Virus record (IMG/VR): IMGVR_UViG_3300018420_002746 | Coordinates: 1-41,480 of that record | Source of the DNA: a virus | DNA length: 41,480 nt | Reading direction: 5' to 3' (one strand) | Shown here: positions 1-7,349 of the stretch, piece after piece | Position numbering within the stretch: the first letter of the stretch is position 1 | Layout: the number at the start of each line of letters is the position of its first letter | The notes under the pieces: model-generated | Seen by the model: the letters and a program-made list of their open reading frames with translations, nothing else | What the model was told of the DNA's origin: nothing | Databases searched by the model: none | Position numbers and translations under genes: made by a program

Positions 1-666
1 AACCCGGGAACTGCATTCGTAGCAACTGGTGTTGGTACAGGAACTGGAACAGCCAGTGACAATACTTTAATTACAGACAACACTACTGGTTTTTATGTAG
101 GCATGCCAGTAGAGTTTACAGGACAAAATGGCAACACAGTATTTGGAGGAGTCTCTGCGGGTACAGATTATTATGTAACATTTGTCGAAGATGATACTAG
201 TTTTGCAGTAAGTACTACGTTGGGCGGTAGCAATATAGCACTGACTACTGGCAACAGTACAATGCAAGTATCACCTATTAAACATGTTTATTATGCTACA
301 GGAACATTTGACAGCACAGTGAATTCTGTTAATTTGCATGAAACTACTGCATCAACAGACTTAATAGAATTGGCAGCCACTGTTCCAAATGTTGCATCAT
401 ATGGATTAAATCAACCTATCGTATTTTCAGGCAGTGAGATAGAATTAGACGATGCAGGTCTTTTAGCAAATACTACATATTATATTGCTTCTATCGATAC
501 AGGTGGTGCAAACACAGCAATATCAATAAGCCGATCACGTACAAATGGCGTAGCAGACGGCAACGTATCATTATCTGATCATACATTTACTTCAAACATA
601 GCATTAGGTAATGTGTATACACAGGGCCACGACATTTGGAAAAGAATTAGGCTAGACTCGTTTTAA
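1..666 (+). CDS. Repeat-containing virion structural protein, C-terminal part (5' truncated)
   Basis: The frame is open from base 1, so the start lies outside the window; 221 residues remain. The sequence is rich in Thr, Ser, Gly and Asn and has almost no Cys. It carries two copies of a beta-rich repeat: a 'MPVEFTG' or 'QPIVFSG' strand, then 'AGTDYYV' or 'ANTTYYI', then a strand near 'TSFAVS' or 'TAISIS'. This pattern is typical of long tail, baseplate or fibre proteins of marine T4-like phages, but I cannot assign it to a specific gp. It ends in a basic segment (WKRIRLDSF). A start codon at 103 is only an internal Met. Structural role is inferred from composition and repeats. Confidence 0.75.
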   Translation, partial: NPGTAFVATGVGTGTGTASDNTLITDNTTGFYVGMPVEFTGQNGNTVFGGVSAGTDYYVTFVEDDTSFAVSTTLGGSNIALTTGNSTMQVSPIKHVYYATGTFDSTVNSVNLHETTASTDLIELAATVPNVASYGLNQPIVFSGSEIELDDAGLLANTTYYIASIDTGGANTAISISRSRTNGVADGNVSLSDHTFTSNIALGNVYTQGHDIWKRIRLDSF

Positions 667-676
667 AGGATAGGCT

Positions 677-916
677 ATGTCAGGCATGCATCATCCATTT
701 ATCAACGATCTTTCTGATAAAAGTATAGAAGAATTACAAGAAGCAATTTCTGATCTTACTACTAAAATTACATTTGCACATCGCATACAAAATCAACCTA
801 TGATTAATCAATTAGATATGATTCTTAATAGTTACAAATCTGAACAAAAGAAAAAATTAGATAAATTGTTTGCTGAAAAAGAGATAGGTGATAACATTAA
901 AGTAGATAGAAAATGA
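677..916 (+). CDS. Small coiled-coil protein, unknown function
   Basis: Encodes 79 residues. The start follows an AAAGGA ribosome-binding site ten bases after the upstream structural gene. After an N-terminal 'HHPFINDLSDKS' stretch it is predominantly charged and helical with heptad-like spacing, ending in Lys-rich sequence. Its stop overlaps the next start in an ATGA, so the two are probably translationally coupled. Similar small helical proteins sit next to baseplate or tail genes in marine T4-like phages; function is not known to me. Confidence 0.7.
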   Translation: MSGMHHPFINDLSDKSIEELQEAISDLTTKITFAHRIQNQPMINQLDMILNSYKSEQKKKLDKLFAEKEIGDNIKVDRK

Positions 917-1482
917 GTACCAGAATAGAAAAAGATTTAGGTTTTTCTACAGCAATACATTTTGCTGATACATTCATGTTAAATGAATATTTAATGACTT
1001 TATCTATGTTAGTAGAAACAGAGGACATTGCAGAACAAAATATTGCTTTAGAACGTTTACTGCATTTTGTTATAAACGTATTAAACAATTGTATTTTTAT
1101 CAACGAAAACAACACCAAAGAAATTAAAAAATATAAAGAAGCAGGTATTAGAGTTTGTGAACTGCCCGATGATCCTTTTGATCAAATTATTTCTATGGCA
1201 CTTTTGCAAAAGTTTAATTCTATTACTGAAGGACGAATTAAAGTTACAGACTGCTCACTAAGTTCTCATTTAAGTGACGGTGTTCGTTTCTGTACAGTTT
1301 CAGAAATAGTAGAGAGTAACATAGATCAAGGAAACCATAAATGGTGGAATTGCAGTACACTCTGCATTGAACATTCTAAACCAGATGATAACAATGATAA
1401 TATTGTTAAACTTTTTTCTAATGATGAATGGGAAAAACTATCACTCAACTTTAAAAAGGGTAAAAAATCTTCCAAAAGTTAG
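913..1482 (+). CDS. Conserved hypothetical protein
   Basis: Encodes 189 residues, overlapping the upstream stop by four bases (ATGA). The N-terminal half is helical (repeated Leu, Met and Glu); the C-terminal half has scattered Cys and a Trp pair ('HKWWNCSTLCIEH'), and it ends in a basic 'KKGKKSSKS' tail. No catalytic motif is recognised. The context is the end of a virion gene block and before a new promoter at 1493-1520, so it is probably late and structural or assembly-related. That is inference only. Confidence 0.65.
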   Translation: MSTRIEKDLGFSTAIHFADTFMLNEYLMTLSMLVETEDIAEQNIALERLLHFVINVLNNCIFINENNTKEIKKYKEAGIRVCELPDDPFDQIISMALLQKFNSITEGRIKVTDCSLSSHLSDGVRFCTVSEIVESNIDQGNHKWWNCSTLCIEHSKPDDNNDNIVKLFSNDEWEKLSLNFKKGKKSSKS

Positions 1483-1492
1483 ACCTTTTTGC

Positions 1493-1520
1493 TTGTAAAT
1501 CAACAATAATAGTGTATAAT
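1493..1520 (+). promoter_or_regulatory. Sigma70-like promoter for the DnaE-like gene
   Basis: A perfect TATAAT (1515-1520) is preceded after 16 bases by TTGTAA (1493-1498). The start codon at 1528 begins only 7 bases after the -10 box, where transcription should start, so the mRNA is predicted to be leaderless. The -35 match is weak. Confidence 0.5.
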
Positions 1521-1527
1521 ATATCAT

Positions 1528-2034
1528 ATGATTAACGATTATTACGGACGCCCTATATATACTGAACGAGATTTAGTAGATATCTACATGACAAATCCAA
1601 ATCAGAAATTAAAAGGTGTTCTTACTAATAACAAAATAGAAATTGATCCAAGCCTAGAAATAGAAAATGTTCCTGAGTTAATAGAACACACATTAGCACA
1701 AGTTTCTGTTGCAGATTTTGATGAAGAAATGCGAAGCAAATGGCATATGCCTACAAAATACAGAGAACTAGACATTGCTAAATGGTTACTAGAACAATGT
1801 AAACACGAAGAAGAAATACAACGTGTAGGAAAAGAATTGTTATTGTATCAAAAACGCGGACAATTTCAACTATTGCAGTATATGAAATATCTTGTTGATT
1901 TAATGAGAGAACATAATATCGTATGGGGAGTAGGTAGAGGGTCTAGTGTATCAAGTTTTGTTTTATTTTTGATAGGAATTCACCGTATAAATAGTATATA
2001 CTACGGTTTAGACGTTGAAGAATTTTTAAAATAG
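1528..2034 (+). CDS. Orphan DnaE-like (DNA polymerase III alpha) palm fragment
   Basis: Encodes 168 residues. The C-terminal part (about residues 105-168) closely resembles the bacterial replicative polymerase DnaE around its nucleotide-binding loop: 'GVGRGSSVSSFVLFLIGI' matches the family pattern GPGRGSAAGSLVAY.LGI, and 'YYGLDVEEFLK' matches the following Y.LLFERFL. In DnaE the catalytic aspartates (PDxDxD) come directly after this point, but here the gene ends with a clean stop followed nine bases later by the next start. It therefore lacks the catalytic residues and cannot be a polymerase by itself. The homology is my reading of motifs; the role (for example binding a polymerase subunit or nucleotides) is unknown. 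Confidence 0.75.
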   Translation: MINDYYGRPIYTERDLVDIYMTNPNQKLKGVLTNNKIEIDPSLEIENVPELIEHTLAQVSVADFDEEMRSKWHMPTKYRELDIAKWLLEQCKHEEEIQRVGKELLLYQKRGQFQLLQYMKYLVDLMREHNIVWGVGRGSSVSSFVLFLIGIHRINSIYYGLDVEEFLK

Positions 2035-2042
2035 GAAGCAAT

Positions 2043-2732
2043 ATGGGAAGAATATATAAAACGGCAAGGGGAAGATCACTAGACATGGCGTCTTTGATTG
2101 CGAAACAAGAAAAGACACGTGCTGTTAGTAATATTAATGCAATTAATTCACGTGGTGATGAAATCGATCAAGCAGGAAATGTAGTAAGACCTAATACTCA
2201 ACGAGTTGCAGATTCATACGCATCACAGGTAGGAACTCAAGGTGCAGTAAGTTTACAAGAACGCCCTGAAAATCCTAATATTAGTAAAAGTGCTAATCCA
2301 AACGCTCCATTATCTCCCAAACAAAAAAGAGAACTTGAAGCATTAGAAAAAGTAGAGTCAGGTGCAGTGGAAGAAAAGGCGCCTACTGAGACTCCTATGC
2401 TAGATAAGTTAGTAGAAGAATCAAAACCTAACGTGCAAGAAAGTGTGCAACCTGTAGCAGAAGTGGCGCAAGAAAGTGTAGAAGAATACGTAGCACCCAT
2501 TGAAGCAGAGATTGCTCCTATTCCCCCTGCAGAACCTGAAGAATTTGTAATGAAATCAGCAGACGAAGCACCAGATAGTTTCCCTGCAGAAGGAGAAATA
2601 GAATTACATCCTGAAGAGGCTGAATTAGCAGAACTTGAAGAAGACTTTGATATCGAAGCAATTAAGAAAGCGGCTTTAGAAAACATTGTAACAGAACAAC
2701 CAAAAGCAAAATCTAAAAAGAAGGGTAAGTAA
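2043..2732 (+). CDS. Acidic low-complexity protein, unknown
   Basis: Encodes 229 residues, with an AGGAAG ribosome-binding site just ahead. The N-terminus ('MGRIYKTARGRSLDMASL') is basic and looks like a conserved short domain seen in marine T4-like phages. The middle and end (residues about 90-210) are Glu-, Pro- and Ala-rich and probably disordered, and the last residues are Lys-rich ('KAKSKKKGK'). The strong acidic bias creates a long Ser-rich antisense open frame that is not a gene. The location just before the co-chaperonin suggests a head or scaffold-related role, but this is speculative. Confidence 0.7.
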   Translation: MGRIYKTARGRSLDMASLIAKQEKTRAVSNINAINSRGDEIDQAGNVVRPNTQRVADSYASQVGTQGAVSLQERPENPNISKSANPNAPLSPKQKRELEALEKVESGAVEEKAPTETPMLDKLVEESKPNVQESVQPVAEVAQESVEEYVAPIEAEIAPIPPAEPEEFVMKSADEAPDSFPAEGEIELHPEEAELAELEEDFDIEAIKKAALENIVTEQPKAKSKKKGK

Positions 2733-2735
2733 TAA

Positions 2736-3113
2736 ATGGCAATAGGACTTAAATCTAATATCAATCGTATACATTGTAAATCATTGAGAGCAATCAGTGA
2801 TAAAATTATTGTACATGGCATGGAGTTCGGTGAACAGAAACTTGCATCTGGTATCGTGCTAGTAGACGATGATAAAAAGTCTACAGGAATCAAGCCTAGA
2901 TGGGCACAAGTATACTCTATCGGTCCACAGGCAAATACTGAACTTAAAGAAGGACAATATGTAATGGTAGCACATGGTCGTTGGACACGTGGTATTAACA
3001 TTACAGACGAAGAAGGGGACAAGACAATTCGTTGTGTTGACCCAAAAGATTGCTTGTTAGTAAGTGATGAACCACAGACTAACATGGCATATGGAGATAA
3101 AGAAGGAGCATAG
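2736..3113 (+). CDS. groES: GroES/gp31-like co-chaperonin
   Basis: Encodes 125 residues, slightly longer than GroES (about 97) and near T4 gp31 (111). It has the Cpn10 order of elements: 'RAISDKIIVHGMEFGEQKLASGIVLV' (strand plus mobile-loop region), 'AQVYSIGPQA' (matching G.V.AVGPG), 'LKEGQYVMVAHG' (matching LKVGDRVLF) and a C-terminal 'DCLLV'. Family members cap the host GroEL ring; T4 gp31 is needed to fold the capsid protein gp23. It follows the upstream gene by three bases. Folding of this phage's capsid protein is inferred by analogy. Confidence 0.88.
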   Translation: MAIGLKSNINRIHCKSLRAISDKIIVHGMEFGEQKLASGIVLVDDDKKSTGIKPRWAQVYSIGPQANTELKEGQYVMVAHGRWTRGINITDEEGDKTIRCVDPKDCLLVSDEPQTNMAYGDKEGA

Positions 3114-3150
3114 TGTTCGGATTTTTTACTTATGTGTTCATGTGAATACA

Positions 3151-3156
3151 TATAAT
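3151..3156 (+). promoter_or_regulatory. Possible -10 box before exported protein
   Basis: A TATAAT lies 21 bases before the start at 3178, with a plausible short leader carrying AAAGGAG. No good -35 is present. An imperfect inverted repeat (3133-3152, ATGTGTTCA / TGAATACAT) overlaps its 5' side and could be an operator. Weak support. Confidence 0.33.
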
Positions 3157-3177
3157 GAAAAATTTAAAGGAGACTAT

Positions 3178-3558
3178 ATGAAATTTTTTATTTTCATTCT
3201 GGCACTAGTTTCATTCGGTGCTACAGCCCAAACGGTTATCAACTATGACGATGGTTCTACATTGACCCTTGAAGAAGGTGAAATGATTCACGTTACTAAA
3301 GGTAAATTGTATCAACAACGCACTTATAATAGCGGTAGAACTATTCAGTTCAAAGAGTTTCCGGAAACTGCTCGGCGTGATTATGTTGAAGTAGATAACG
3401 GAACTGATGACGACATGGCAATGGGATCACACGCCTGGTGTGATGCATATGTTCCATGGTCAGAAGGTTTGACCTTCACTATGGTTGCATGGCAACGTTA
3501 TTGTGATACAAATAATGACGGTGTGTATGACGAAAACGATGACGGTTGGGAAGGCTAA
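3178..3558 (+). CDS. Exported protein with EF-hand/dockerin-like Ca2+ loop
   Basis: The start at 3178 is chosen because of the strong AAAGGAG site and because it opens directly on a signal peptide: 'MKFFIFILALVSFGATAQ', with likely cleavage after ATA or AQ near residue 18. An upstream in-frame Met at 3064 lies inside the co-chaperonin gene. The mature part (about 108 residues) has two Cys and ends with 'DTNNDGVYDEND' (residues 110-121), which fits the Ca2+ loop D-x-N-x-D-G-x-x-D-x-x-D. It is expected to be secreted to the periplasm of a Gram-negative host. Function is unknown; envelope modification or superinfection exclusion are guesses. A terminator follows at once. Confidence 0.75.
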   Translation: MKFFIFILALVSFGATAQTVINYDDGSTLTLEEGEMIHVTKGKLYQQRTYNSGRTIQFKEFPETARRDYVEVDNGTDDDMAMGSHAWCDAYVPWSEGLTFTMVAWQRYCDTNNDGVYDENDDGWEG

Positions 3559-3561
3559 AAT

Positions 3562-3588
3562 AAAGGGCACATTGTTGCCCTTTTTCTT
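3562..3588 (+). terminator. Rho-independent terminator
   Basis: An 8-bp stem AAAGGGCA (3562-3569) / TGCCCTTT (3576-3583) with a 6-base loop, followed by a T-rich run. It ends the exported-protein transcript just before the gp44 promoter. Confidence 0.85.
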
Positions 3589-3598
3589 TAATTAATGA

Positions 3599-3627
3599 TT
3601 GACATCTATTCATTAATCCTATATAAT
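3599..3627 (+). promoter_or_regulatory. Consensus sigma70 promoter for gp44
   Basis: TTGACA (3599-3604), 17-base spacer, TATAAT (3622-3627): a perfect match to the bacterial housekeeping consensus. The gp44 start follows 32 bases later with a GAGG site, so this transcript has a normal leader. Probably an early promoter read by host RNA polymerase. Confidence 0.88.
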
Positions 3628-3659
3628 AACAGTATTAAATTAAACTCAATGAGGTATCA

Positions 3660-4583
3660 ATGAAGAATCAGTTGTGGGTAGAAAAGTATCGTCCGTTATC
3701 TGTAGATGATTATGTGTTTACAGATCCAATTCAAAAAGAACAAGTTCAAAACTGGATAGCAGAAGATAGTTTCCCTCATTTATTGATGTCTGGTGACCCC
3801 GGTACAGGTAAAACTACACTGGCAAAAGTGTTGATTAACGAATTAGGTATCGAAGAATATGACGTATTGACTATTAATGCATCACGTGAAAATGGTATTG
3901 ACATGTTGCGTGAAAAGATTAATGGCTTTGTGCAGACTATGCCGTTCGGCAAGTTCAAGGTGGTGCTGTTAGACGAGGCAGATTATTTAACTCAGCCCTC
4001 GCAGGCAGCCTTAAGAAATGATATGGAAGCATACCATGAGACTGTAAGATACATTCTCACTTGTAACTATGCCCATAAGATCATTCCTGCACTAAAGTCT
4101 CGTTGTCATCAATATCATATTGCTAAGCCTGATATGACAGAGTTTACAGCAAGAGCGGCAACTGTGCTAGTTACAGAAAAAGTTGAGTTTGAATTAGATG
4201 TATTAGATACATATGTTCGTGCAACTTATCCTGACTTACGTAAGTGTCTCAATCAATTGCAAGTAAACAGCGGCTCTGGCGCTCTCAGGCCCCCTCAGAG
4301 TGAAGGCCAGAGTGAAGATGAACTCTTAGTCGAAGCAACAAACTTGTTTAAAAGCGGTAATTTAATCGAAGCAAGACAACAATTGATGCAATATATCGCA
4401 TTGTATCCTACTAGAATCGAAGATACATATCGTTGGATGTATGATAACTTAGACTTGTTTGGGGCAAGTAATGAAGAACGTGATGCAAATATCATTGTTA
4501 TCAGAAATGGTCTAGCAAATCTGCCGTTAGTAGGTATCCCTGAGATATCACTCGCCGCAACTTTAGTTGAGTTGACTTCTTAA
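3660..4583 (+). CDS. 44: Sliding-clamp loader large subunit, gp44-like
   Basis: Encodes 307 residues (T4 gp44 has 319). It is an AAA+ ATPase that loads the DNA polymerase clamp on primed DNA. Visible motifs: the N-terminal 'LWVEKYRP' typical of clamp loaders, Walker A GDPGTGKT (45-52), Walker B VVLLDEAD (101-108), sensor 1 region 'ILTCNY', and the SRC arginine-finger motif (147-149). The C-terminal helical collar domain follows. A Ser/Gly/Glu-rich linker around residues 205-222 is encoded by a more GC-rich stretch with an inverted repeat. No gp62 or gp45 gene is adjacent, unlike T4. It has its own strong promoter. Confidence 0.93.
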   Translation: MKNQLWVEKYRPLSVDDYVFTDPIQKEQVQNWIAEDSFPHLLMSGDPGTGKTTLAKVLINELGIEEYDVLTINASRENGIDMLREKINGFVQTMPFGKFKVVLLDEADYLTQPSQAALRNDMEAYHETVRYILTCNYAHKIIPALKSRCHQYHIAKPDMTEFTARAATVLVTEKVEFELDVLDTYVRATYPDLRKCLNQLQVNSGSGALRPPQSEGQSEDELLVEATNLFKSGNLIEARQQLMQYIALYPTRIEDTYRWMYDNLDLFGASNEERDANIIVIRNGLANLPLVGIPEISLAATLVELTS

Positions 4584-4586
4584 CCA

Positions 4587-4594
4587 TATAAATA
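4587..4594 (+). promoter_or_regulatory. T4-type late promoter
   Basis: A perfect T4 late consensus TATAAATA, just after the gp44 stop and six bases before the start at 4601. Transcription would begin at or very near the ATG. Confidence 0.6.
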
Positions 4595-4600
4595 AATGAT

Positions 4601-4879
4601 ATGAGATATTTACTAATACAATACATTCGCAAACCAAATGGTCAAATAGATGAATTGGTTCAAGTTTCACGCAAATTAAAAAAATCAGACATGAACACAA
4701 AAAATGTGATTATGGACTACTCTGATAATTCAGTTCAAAAATGTGTTATTGAAGGTAATAACCACGATACAACATTTGAAAAAATGAGTTCTTATTACAA
4801 GAGAATTTACCCTAAACTGATTGAGCAACTTGAAAAAGAAGGACCAATCGAAAAGAAAGATAAAAGGAATAAAAAATGA
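4601..4879 (+). CDS. Conserved small hypothetical protein next to gp44
   Basis: Encodes 92 residues starting 'MRYLLIQYIRKPNGQIDE'. No ribosome-binding site is apparent; the start is directly downstream of a late-type promoter box. I recall similar short proteins beside gp44 in marine T4-like phages, with no known function. The C-terminus is charged and Lys-rich. It is not similar to RegA or gp62, which occupy this place in T4. Confidence 0.72.
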   Translation: MRYLLIQYIRKPNGQIDELVQVSRKLKKSDMNTKNVIMDYSDNSVQKCVIEGNNHDTTFEKMSSYYKRIYPKLIEQLEKEGPIEKKDKRNKK

Positions 4880-5094
4880 GAAATAAATTTAAAGAAGTTT
4901 TGTTAGATTTTGGACAAGGAGCATACATATTTGCATGGATTTTTGTTATTATGTTTACTTATATTTGGACATTGTCTCTTTTTAACTTCTCAGAAACAAT
5001 TGAAGAATTATTAATATTTGCACCTTTATTCATTTATGCCGCTTATATGATGGGCGGATTAAGAAGGCTGAATAGAAAATCAAAGACCTTGTAG
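4876..5094 (+). CDS. Small membrane protein, two transmembrane helices
   Basis: Encodes 72 residues and overlaps the previous stop by four bases (ATGA). Two hydrophobic segments, about residues 16-36 and 43-60, are separated by an acidic turn; the C-terminal tail is basic ('RRLNRKSK'), suggesting both ends are cytoplasmic. It could be an inner-membrane protein such as a holin-type, antiholin or host-takeover factor, but nothing identifies it. A terminator follows. Confidence 0.7.
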   Translation: MRNKFKEVLLDFGQGAYIFAWIFVIMFTYIWTLSLFNFSETIEELLIFAPLFIYAAYMMGGLRRLNRKSKTL

Positions 5095-5111
5095 GGGCAA
5101 AATCTTCAGTC

Positions 5112-5140
5112 GAAAGGGCCTAGAACGGCCCTTTCTTTTT
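5112..5140. terminator. Terminator between convergent genes
   Basis: A 9-bp perfect stem GAAAGGGCC (5112-5120) / GGCCCTTTC (5127-5135) with a 6-base loop and a following T5 run. It ends the plus-strand transcript; weaker action for the minus-strand phoH transcript is possible. Confidence 0.88.
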
Positions 5141-5161
5141 GGTTTATATGGACCTATGAAA

Positions 5162-5947
5162 TTATTGATACATCTTTAGTACGTGTTCAATAATCTTGTG
5201 TCTCCGTATGTCTTTGTGATCAAAAGTACAAGCAGTCATGCCTGGCACTTTATGTAGATCAATTCTTTCTTTTAAATCAAGGAGCCCGTTATTGTGTGTT
5301 AGTCGGTCAGTCTGTTCAACGTCACCATTGATTACGATTTTGCTACCCTCAGCAATCCTTGTCATTAACATTTTTATTTGTGACGGTGTTGCGTTTTGAG
5401 CCTCATCTAATATAATCCATGAATGCTTGAAGTTTCTGCCTCGGCAAAATGCTAAAGGTGTGATTTCTATGATTTGTTCCTTTAACATATATTCGATTTC
5501 ATTCTGTGAGTAATATTCTCTCACCACATCGAATAAGGGTCTTACCCATGGTTCCATTTTTGAGTTTAAGTCGCCTGGGAGAAAGCCATGTTTTTCATCA
5601 TCCACTGCTACAGCAGGGCGTGTGAGTAATATTTTATCGCATTGACCTGATCTTAATGCTCTCATTGCCGCTAACATTGCTAAGTAGGTTTTACCTGTTC
5701 CAGCGGGGCCACTAGCCATAACGATATCTGTTTCAGGGTCATTTAATGCTATAATATATTTTTCCTGATTTATACTCTGAGGTACTAATTCGATTGGTCT
5801 ACGTGACTTCTGCTTTTTGCTATACTTGCTAAAGTCAATGGTCTTTGAGGTGTTCATATAGAATGTGTCCTCTGCGTTGTATTGTGTTTCCCTGTGTCTG
5901 TATGGTTCATGTTTTTTCCTTAGTGCGCCTGTTTTTCGTTTACTCAT
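5162..5947 (-). CDS. phoH: PhoH family ATPase
   Basis: Encodes 261 residues. The PhoH domain spans about residues 55-260 with Walker A GPAGTGKT (80-87), the family block 'LLTRPAVAVDDEKHGFLPGD', Walker B WIILDEAQNAT (177-185) and the 'ARIAEGSKIVINGDVEQTD' type block. PhoH is common in marine phages; cellular members are linked to phosphate starvation or RNA metabolism and the phage role is not settled. A basic N-terminal extension (1-50) precedes the domain. An AGGAAT site precedes the start on the minus strand. It is convergent with the 4876 gene and shares no clear promoter motif that I can see. Confidence 0.93.
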   Translation of the reverse strand: MSKRKTGALRKKHEPYRHRETQYNAEDTFYMNTSKTIDFSKYSKKQKSRRPIELVPQSINQEKYIIALNDPETDIVMASGPAGTGKTYLAMLAAMRALRSGQCDKILLTRPAVAVDDEKHGFLPGDLNSKMEPWVRPLFDVVREYYSQNEIEYMLKEQIIEITPLAFCRGRNFKHSWIILDEAQNATPSQIKMLMTRIAEGSKIVINGDVEQTDRLTHNNGLLDLKERIDLHKVPGMTACTFDHKDIRRHKIIEHVLKMYQ

Positions 5948-6052
5948 ATATAATTCCTATATTTTAAAATGAAATGAGAAATTGTTTTCTCATTAAATAC
6001 TTACCTGGTTTAGGTATGTAAAGAATCAGTGGATGAGGAAATGTCGTTTTGT

Positions 6053-6060
6053 GATAAATA
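6053..6060 (+). promoter_or_regulatory. Late-type promoter box (upstream copy of a tandem pair)
   Basis: GATAAATA followed by CTAG, repeating the box at 6108. Lies 61 bases before the gene start and would give a leadered transcript. Confidence 0.45.
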
Positions 6061-6107
6061 CTAGCACCAGAAGAACATGTTGTAAAATTCTTTTGCAGTC
6101 CCAATGA

Positions 6108-6116
6108 GATAAATAC
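6108..6116 (+). promoter_or_regulatory. Late-type promoter box
   Basis: GATAAATAC, followed by TAGTATG with the start codon at 6121 only five bases after GATAAATA. The flanks (CCCAATGA before, TAGTA after) resemble those of the box at 33409. Predicts a leaderless late transcript. Confidence 0.6.
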
Positions 6117-6120
6117 TAGT

Positions 6121-6753
6121 ATGACTAAAGCAATTACAGGCGATAATCTTGCTAGGAAACAAGCAGATTCATTTTTCAAAGACATTGACTTTGTTAGTAT
6201 TGTAGATACAATAAAAAATATCTATATGTCTGACGGTGCAATGAATACTTTGCTGGACTTTGAAAGAGTCTTAGACGAAGCAGACATATATGCATATAGA
6301 AATTGGATCAACGGAGAATTAGTACAAGGTCCTGATGTAGGAAGATATTCATGTACATGTACATTTATGTGGCCTTATAAATTAATGCCTGATCCTAGAG
6401 CAACATTAAGACTTGCAACAATTGGTTGCAATATTAAAATGATGAAGTCTAAGATTGAAGTTCCTGTAGCAGTCACATCATACGAAGACTTTCAATCAGG
6501 AAGTCGTTACCCTAAAATGAAAGAAAATAAAGTTTGGTTTATGCAAATTGAAATACCTTTTGAATTAATGGATGATATTAAAGAAGGTAGTGTTGACATT
6601 GCAGAAGACACAATTGACTTATCAGAAATCGAAGATGCATATGACAATGATTTAGAACAAACAAAATCAGAAGAAGATACAGGCAACGATATGGAAGCAG
6701 TTGATGACGTTACTCAAGGCGCACCAAATGATGGCGGAGCATTTCAAATCTAA
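6121..6753 (+). CDS. Conserved hypothetical, probable virion or assembly protein
   Basis: Encodes 210 residues. The N-terminal two thirds look globular (a 'YSCTCTFMWPYKLMPDPRA' segment with Cys and aromatic residues). The C-terminal 50 residues are very acidic and likely disordered before ending 'APNDGGAFQI'. No ribosome-binding site is visible before the ATG, which lies at the expected transcription start of a late box. It ends in the same base where the next gene begins (overlap TAATG). I recall this pair as conserved in marine T4-like phages without known function. Confidence 0.7.
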   Translation: MTKAITGDNLARKQADSFFKDIDFVSIVDTIKNIYMSDGAMNTLLDFERVLDEADIYAYRNWINGELVQGPDVGRYSCTCTFMWPYKLMPDPRATLRLATIGCNIKMMKSKIEVPVAVTSYEDFQSGSRYPKMKENKVWFMQIEIPFELMDDIKEGSVDIAEDTIDLSEIEDAYDNDLEQTKSEEDTGNDMEAVDDVTQGAPNDGGAFQI

Positions 6754-7301
6754 TGACTATTCTATCTGAAAGTTTAAACTACATGGACATGGAAAATCAA
6801 GTTGTTCCTCTTGTATCTATAGATGAATATGCCGCTAAGATGGGAGAAGACAAAGATATTGTCACAGTAACTTTTATGGTTAAATCAAAATTAGTTGCTG
6901 AAGATTTAGTAACATGGTTTGAAAGAGGCTATGATTTTATTTTAGATGCTAGTATATCAGACGGTGAACTCTCACCTAACAAATGGTTAGTCTTTGTAGA
7001 AATGGAAAGACGTTCATGGGTAGCACGTAGAGTATTAGGTTTATTAAAAGATTTAGAAACACTAACAGGCATGCCTGTCGAAGAATATACTCTTAACATT
7101 GACGGTGATGAATATCCAATGGAACTAGAGATTATGAAACAAAAAATTATTTTAAACCCAACCAAATACGAGATTGAAAAAGAAGAACCCATCAATGATG
7201 AACTCAATGAAATGAGACTCAAAGCAGGTTTAGAATACAAAGAATCTGACACTCCCAAAGACGAATACATCAAATCACTTCAAGCAACTGCCGGGATTTA
7301 A
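6753..7301 (+). CDS. Conserved hypothetical protein
   Basis: Encodes 182 residues, translationally coupled to the previous gene by one shared base. Its middle ('DIVTVTFMVKSKLVAEDLVTW' and following) reads as an alpha/beta domain with a conserved 'SPNKWLVFVEMERR' stretch; the C-terminal third is charged and helical. The N-terminus includes an LSE after four residues, but it does not otherwise resemble the capsid-targeting leaders seen later in the window. Function unknown. Confidence 0.68.
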   Translation: MTILSESLNYMDMENQVVPLVSIDEYAAKMGEDKDIVTVTFMVKSKLVAEDLVTWFERGYDFILDASISDGELSPNKWLVFVEMERRSWVARRVLGLLKDLETLTGMPVEEYTLNIDGDEYPMELEIMKQKIILNPTKYEIEKEEPINDELNEMRLKAGLEYKESDTPKDEYIKSLQATAGI

Positions 7302-7315
7302 CGGGCAAATTACTG

Positions 7316-7344
7316 TTGACTTCTATATACATGGCTGTTATAAT
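7316..7344 (+). promoter_or_regulatory. Sigma70 promoter giving a leaderless dnaJ mRNA
   Basis: TTGACT (7316-7321), 17-base spacer, TATAAT (7339-7344). The dnaJ ATG begins at 7350, five bases after the -10 box, so the transcript should begin at the start codon. There is no Shine-Dalgarno sequence between. Confidence 0.8.
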
Positions 7345-7349
7345 ATAGC

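Noticed and set aside
2237-3151. 304-codon open frame on the minus strand
   Set aside because: It is antisense to the acidic protein and the co-chaperonin; its Ser-rich content is a mirror of GAA/GCA codons and there is no ribosome-binding site.
4274-4312. GC-rich inverted repeat CTCTGGC / GCCAGAG inside gp44
   Set aside because: It codes the flexible linker before the collar domain and stays in frame; most likely part of the gene rather than a mobile or regulatory element.
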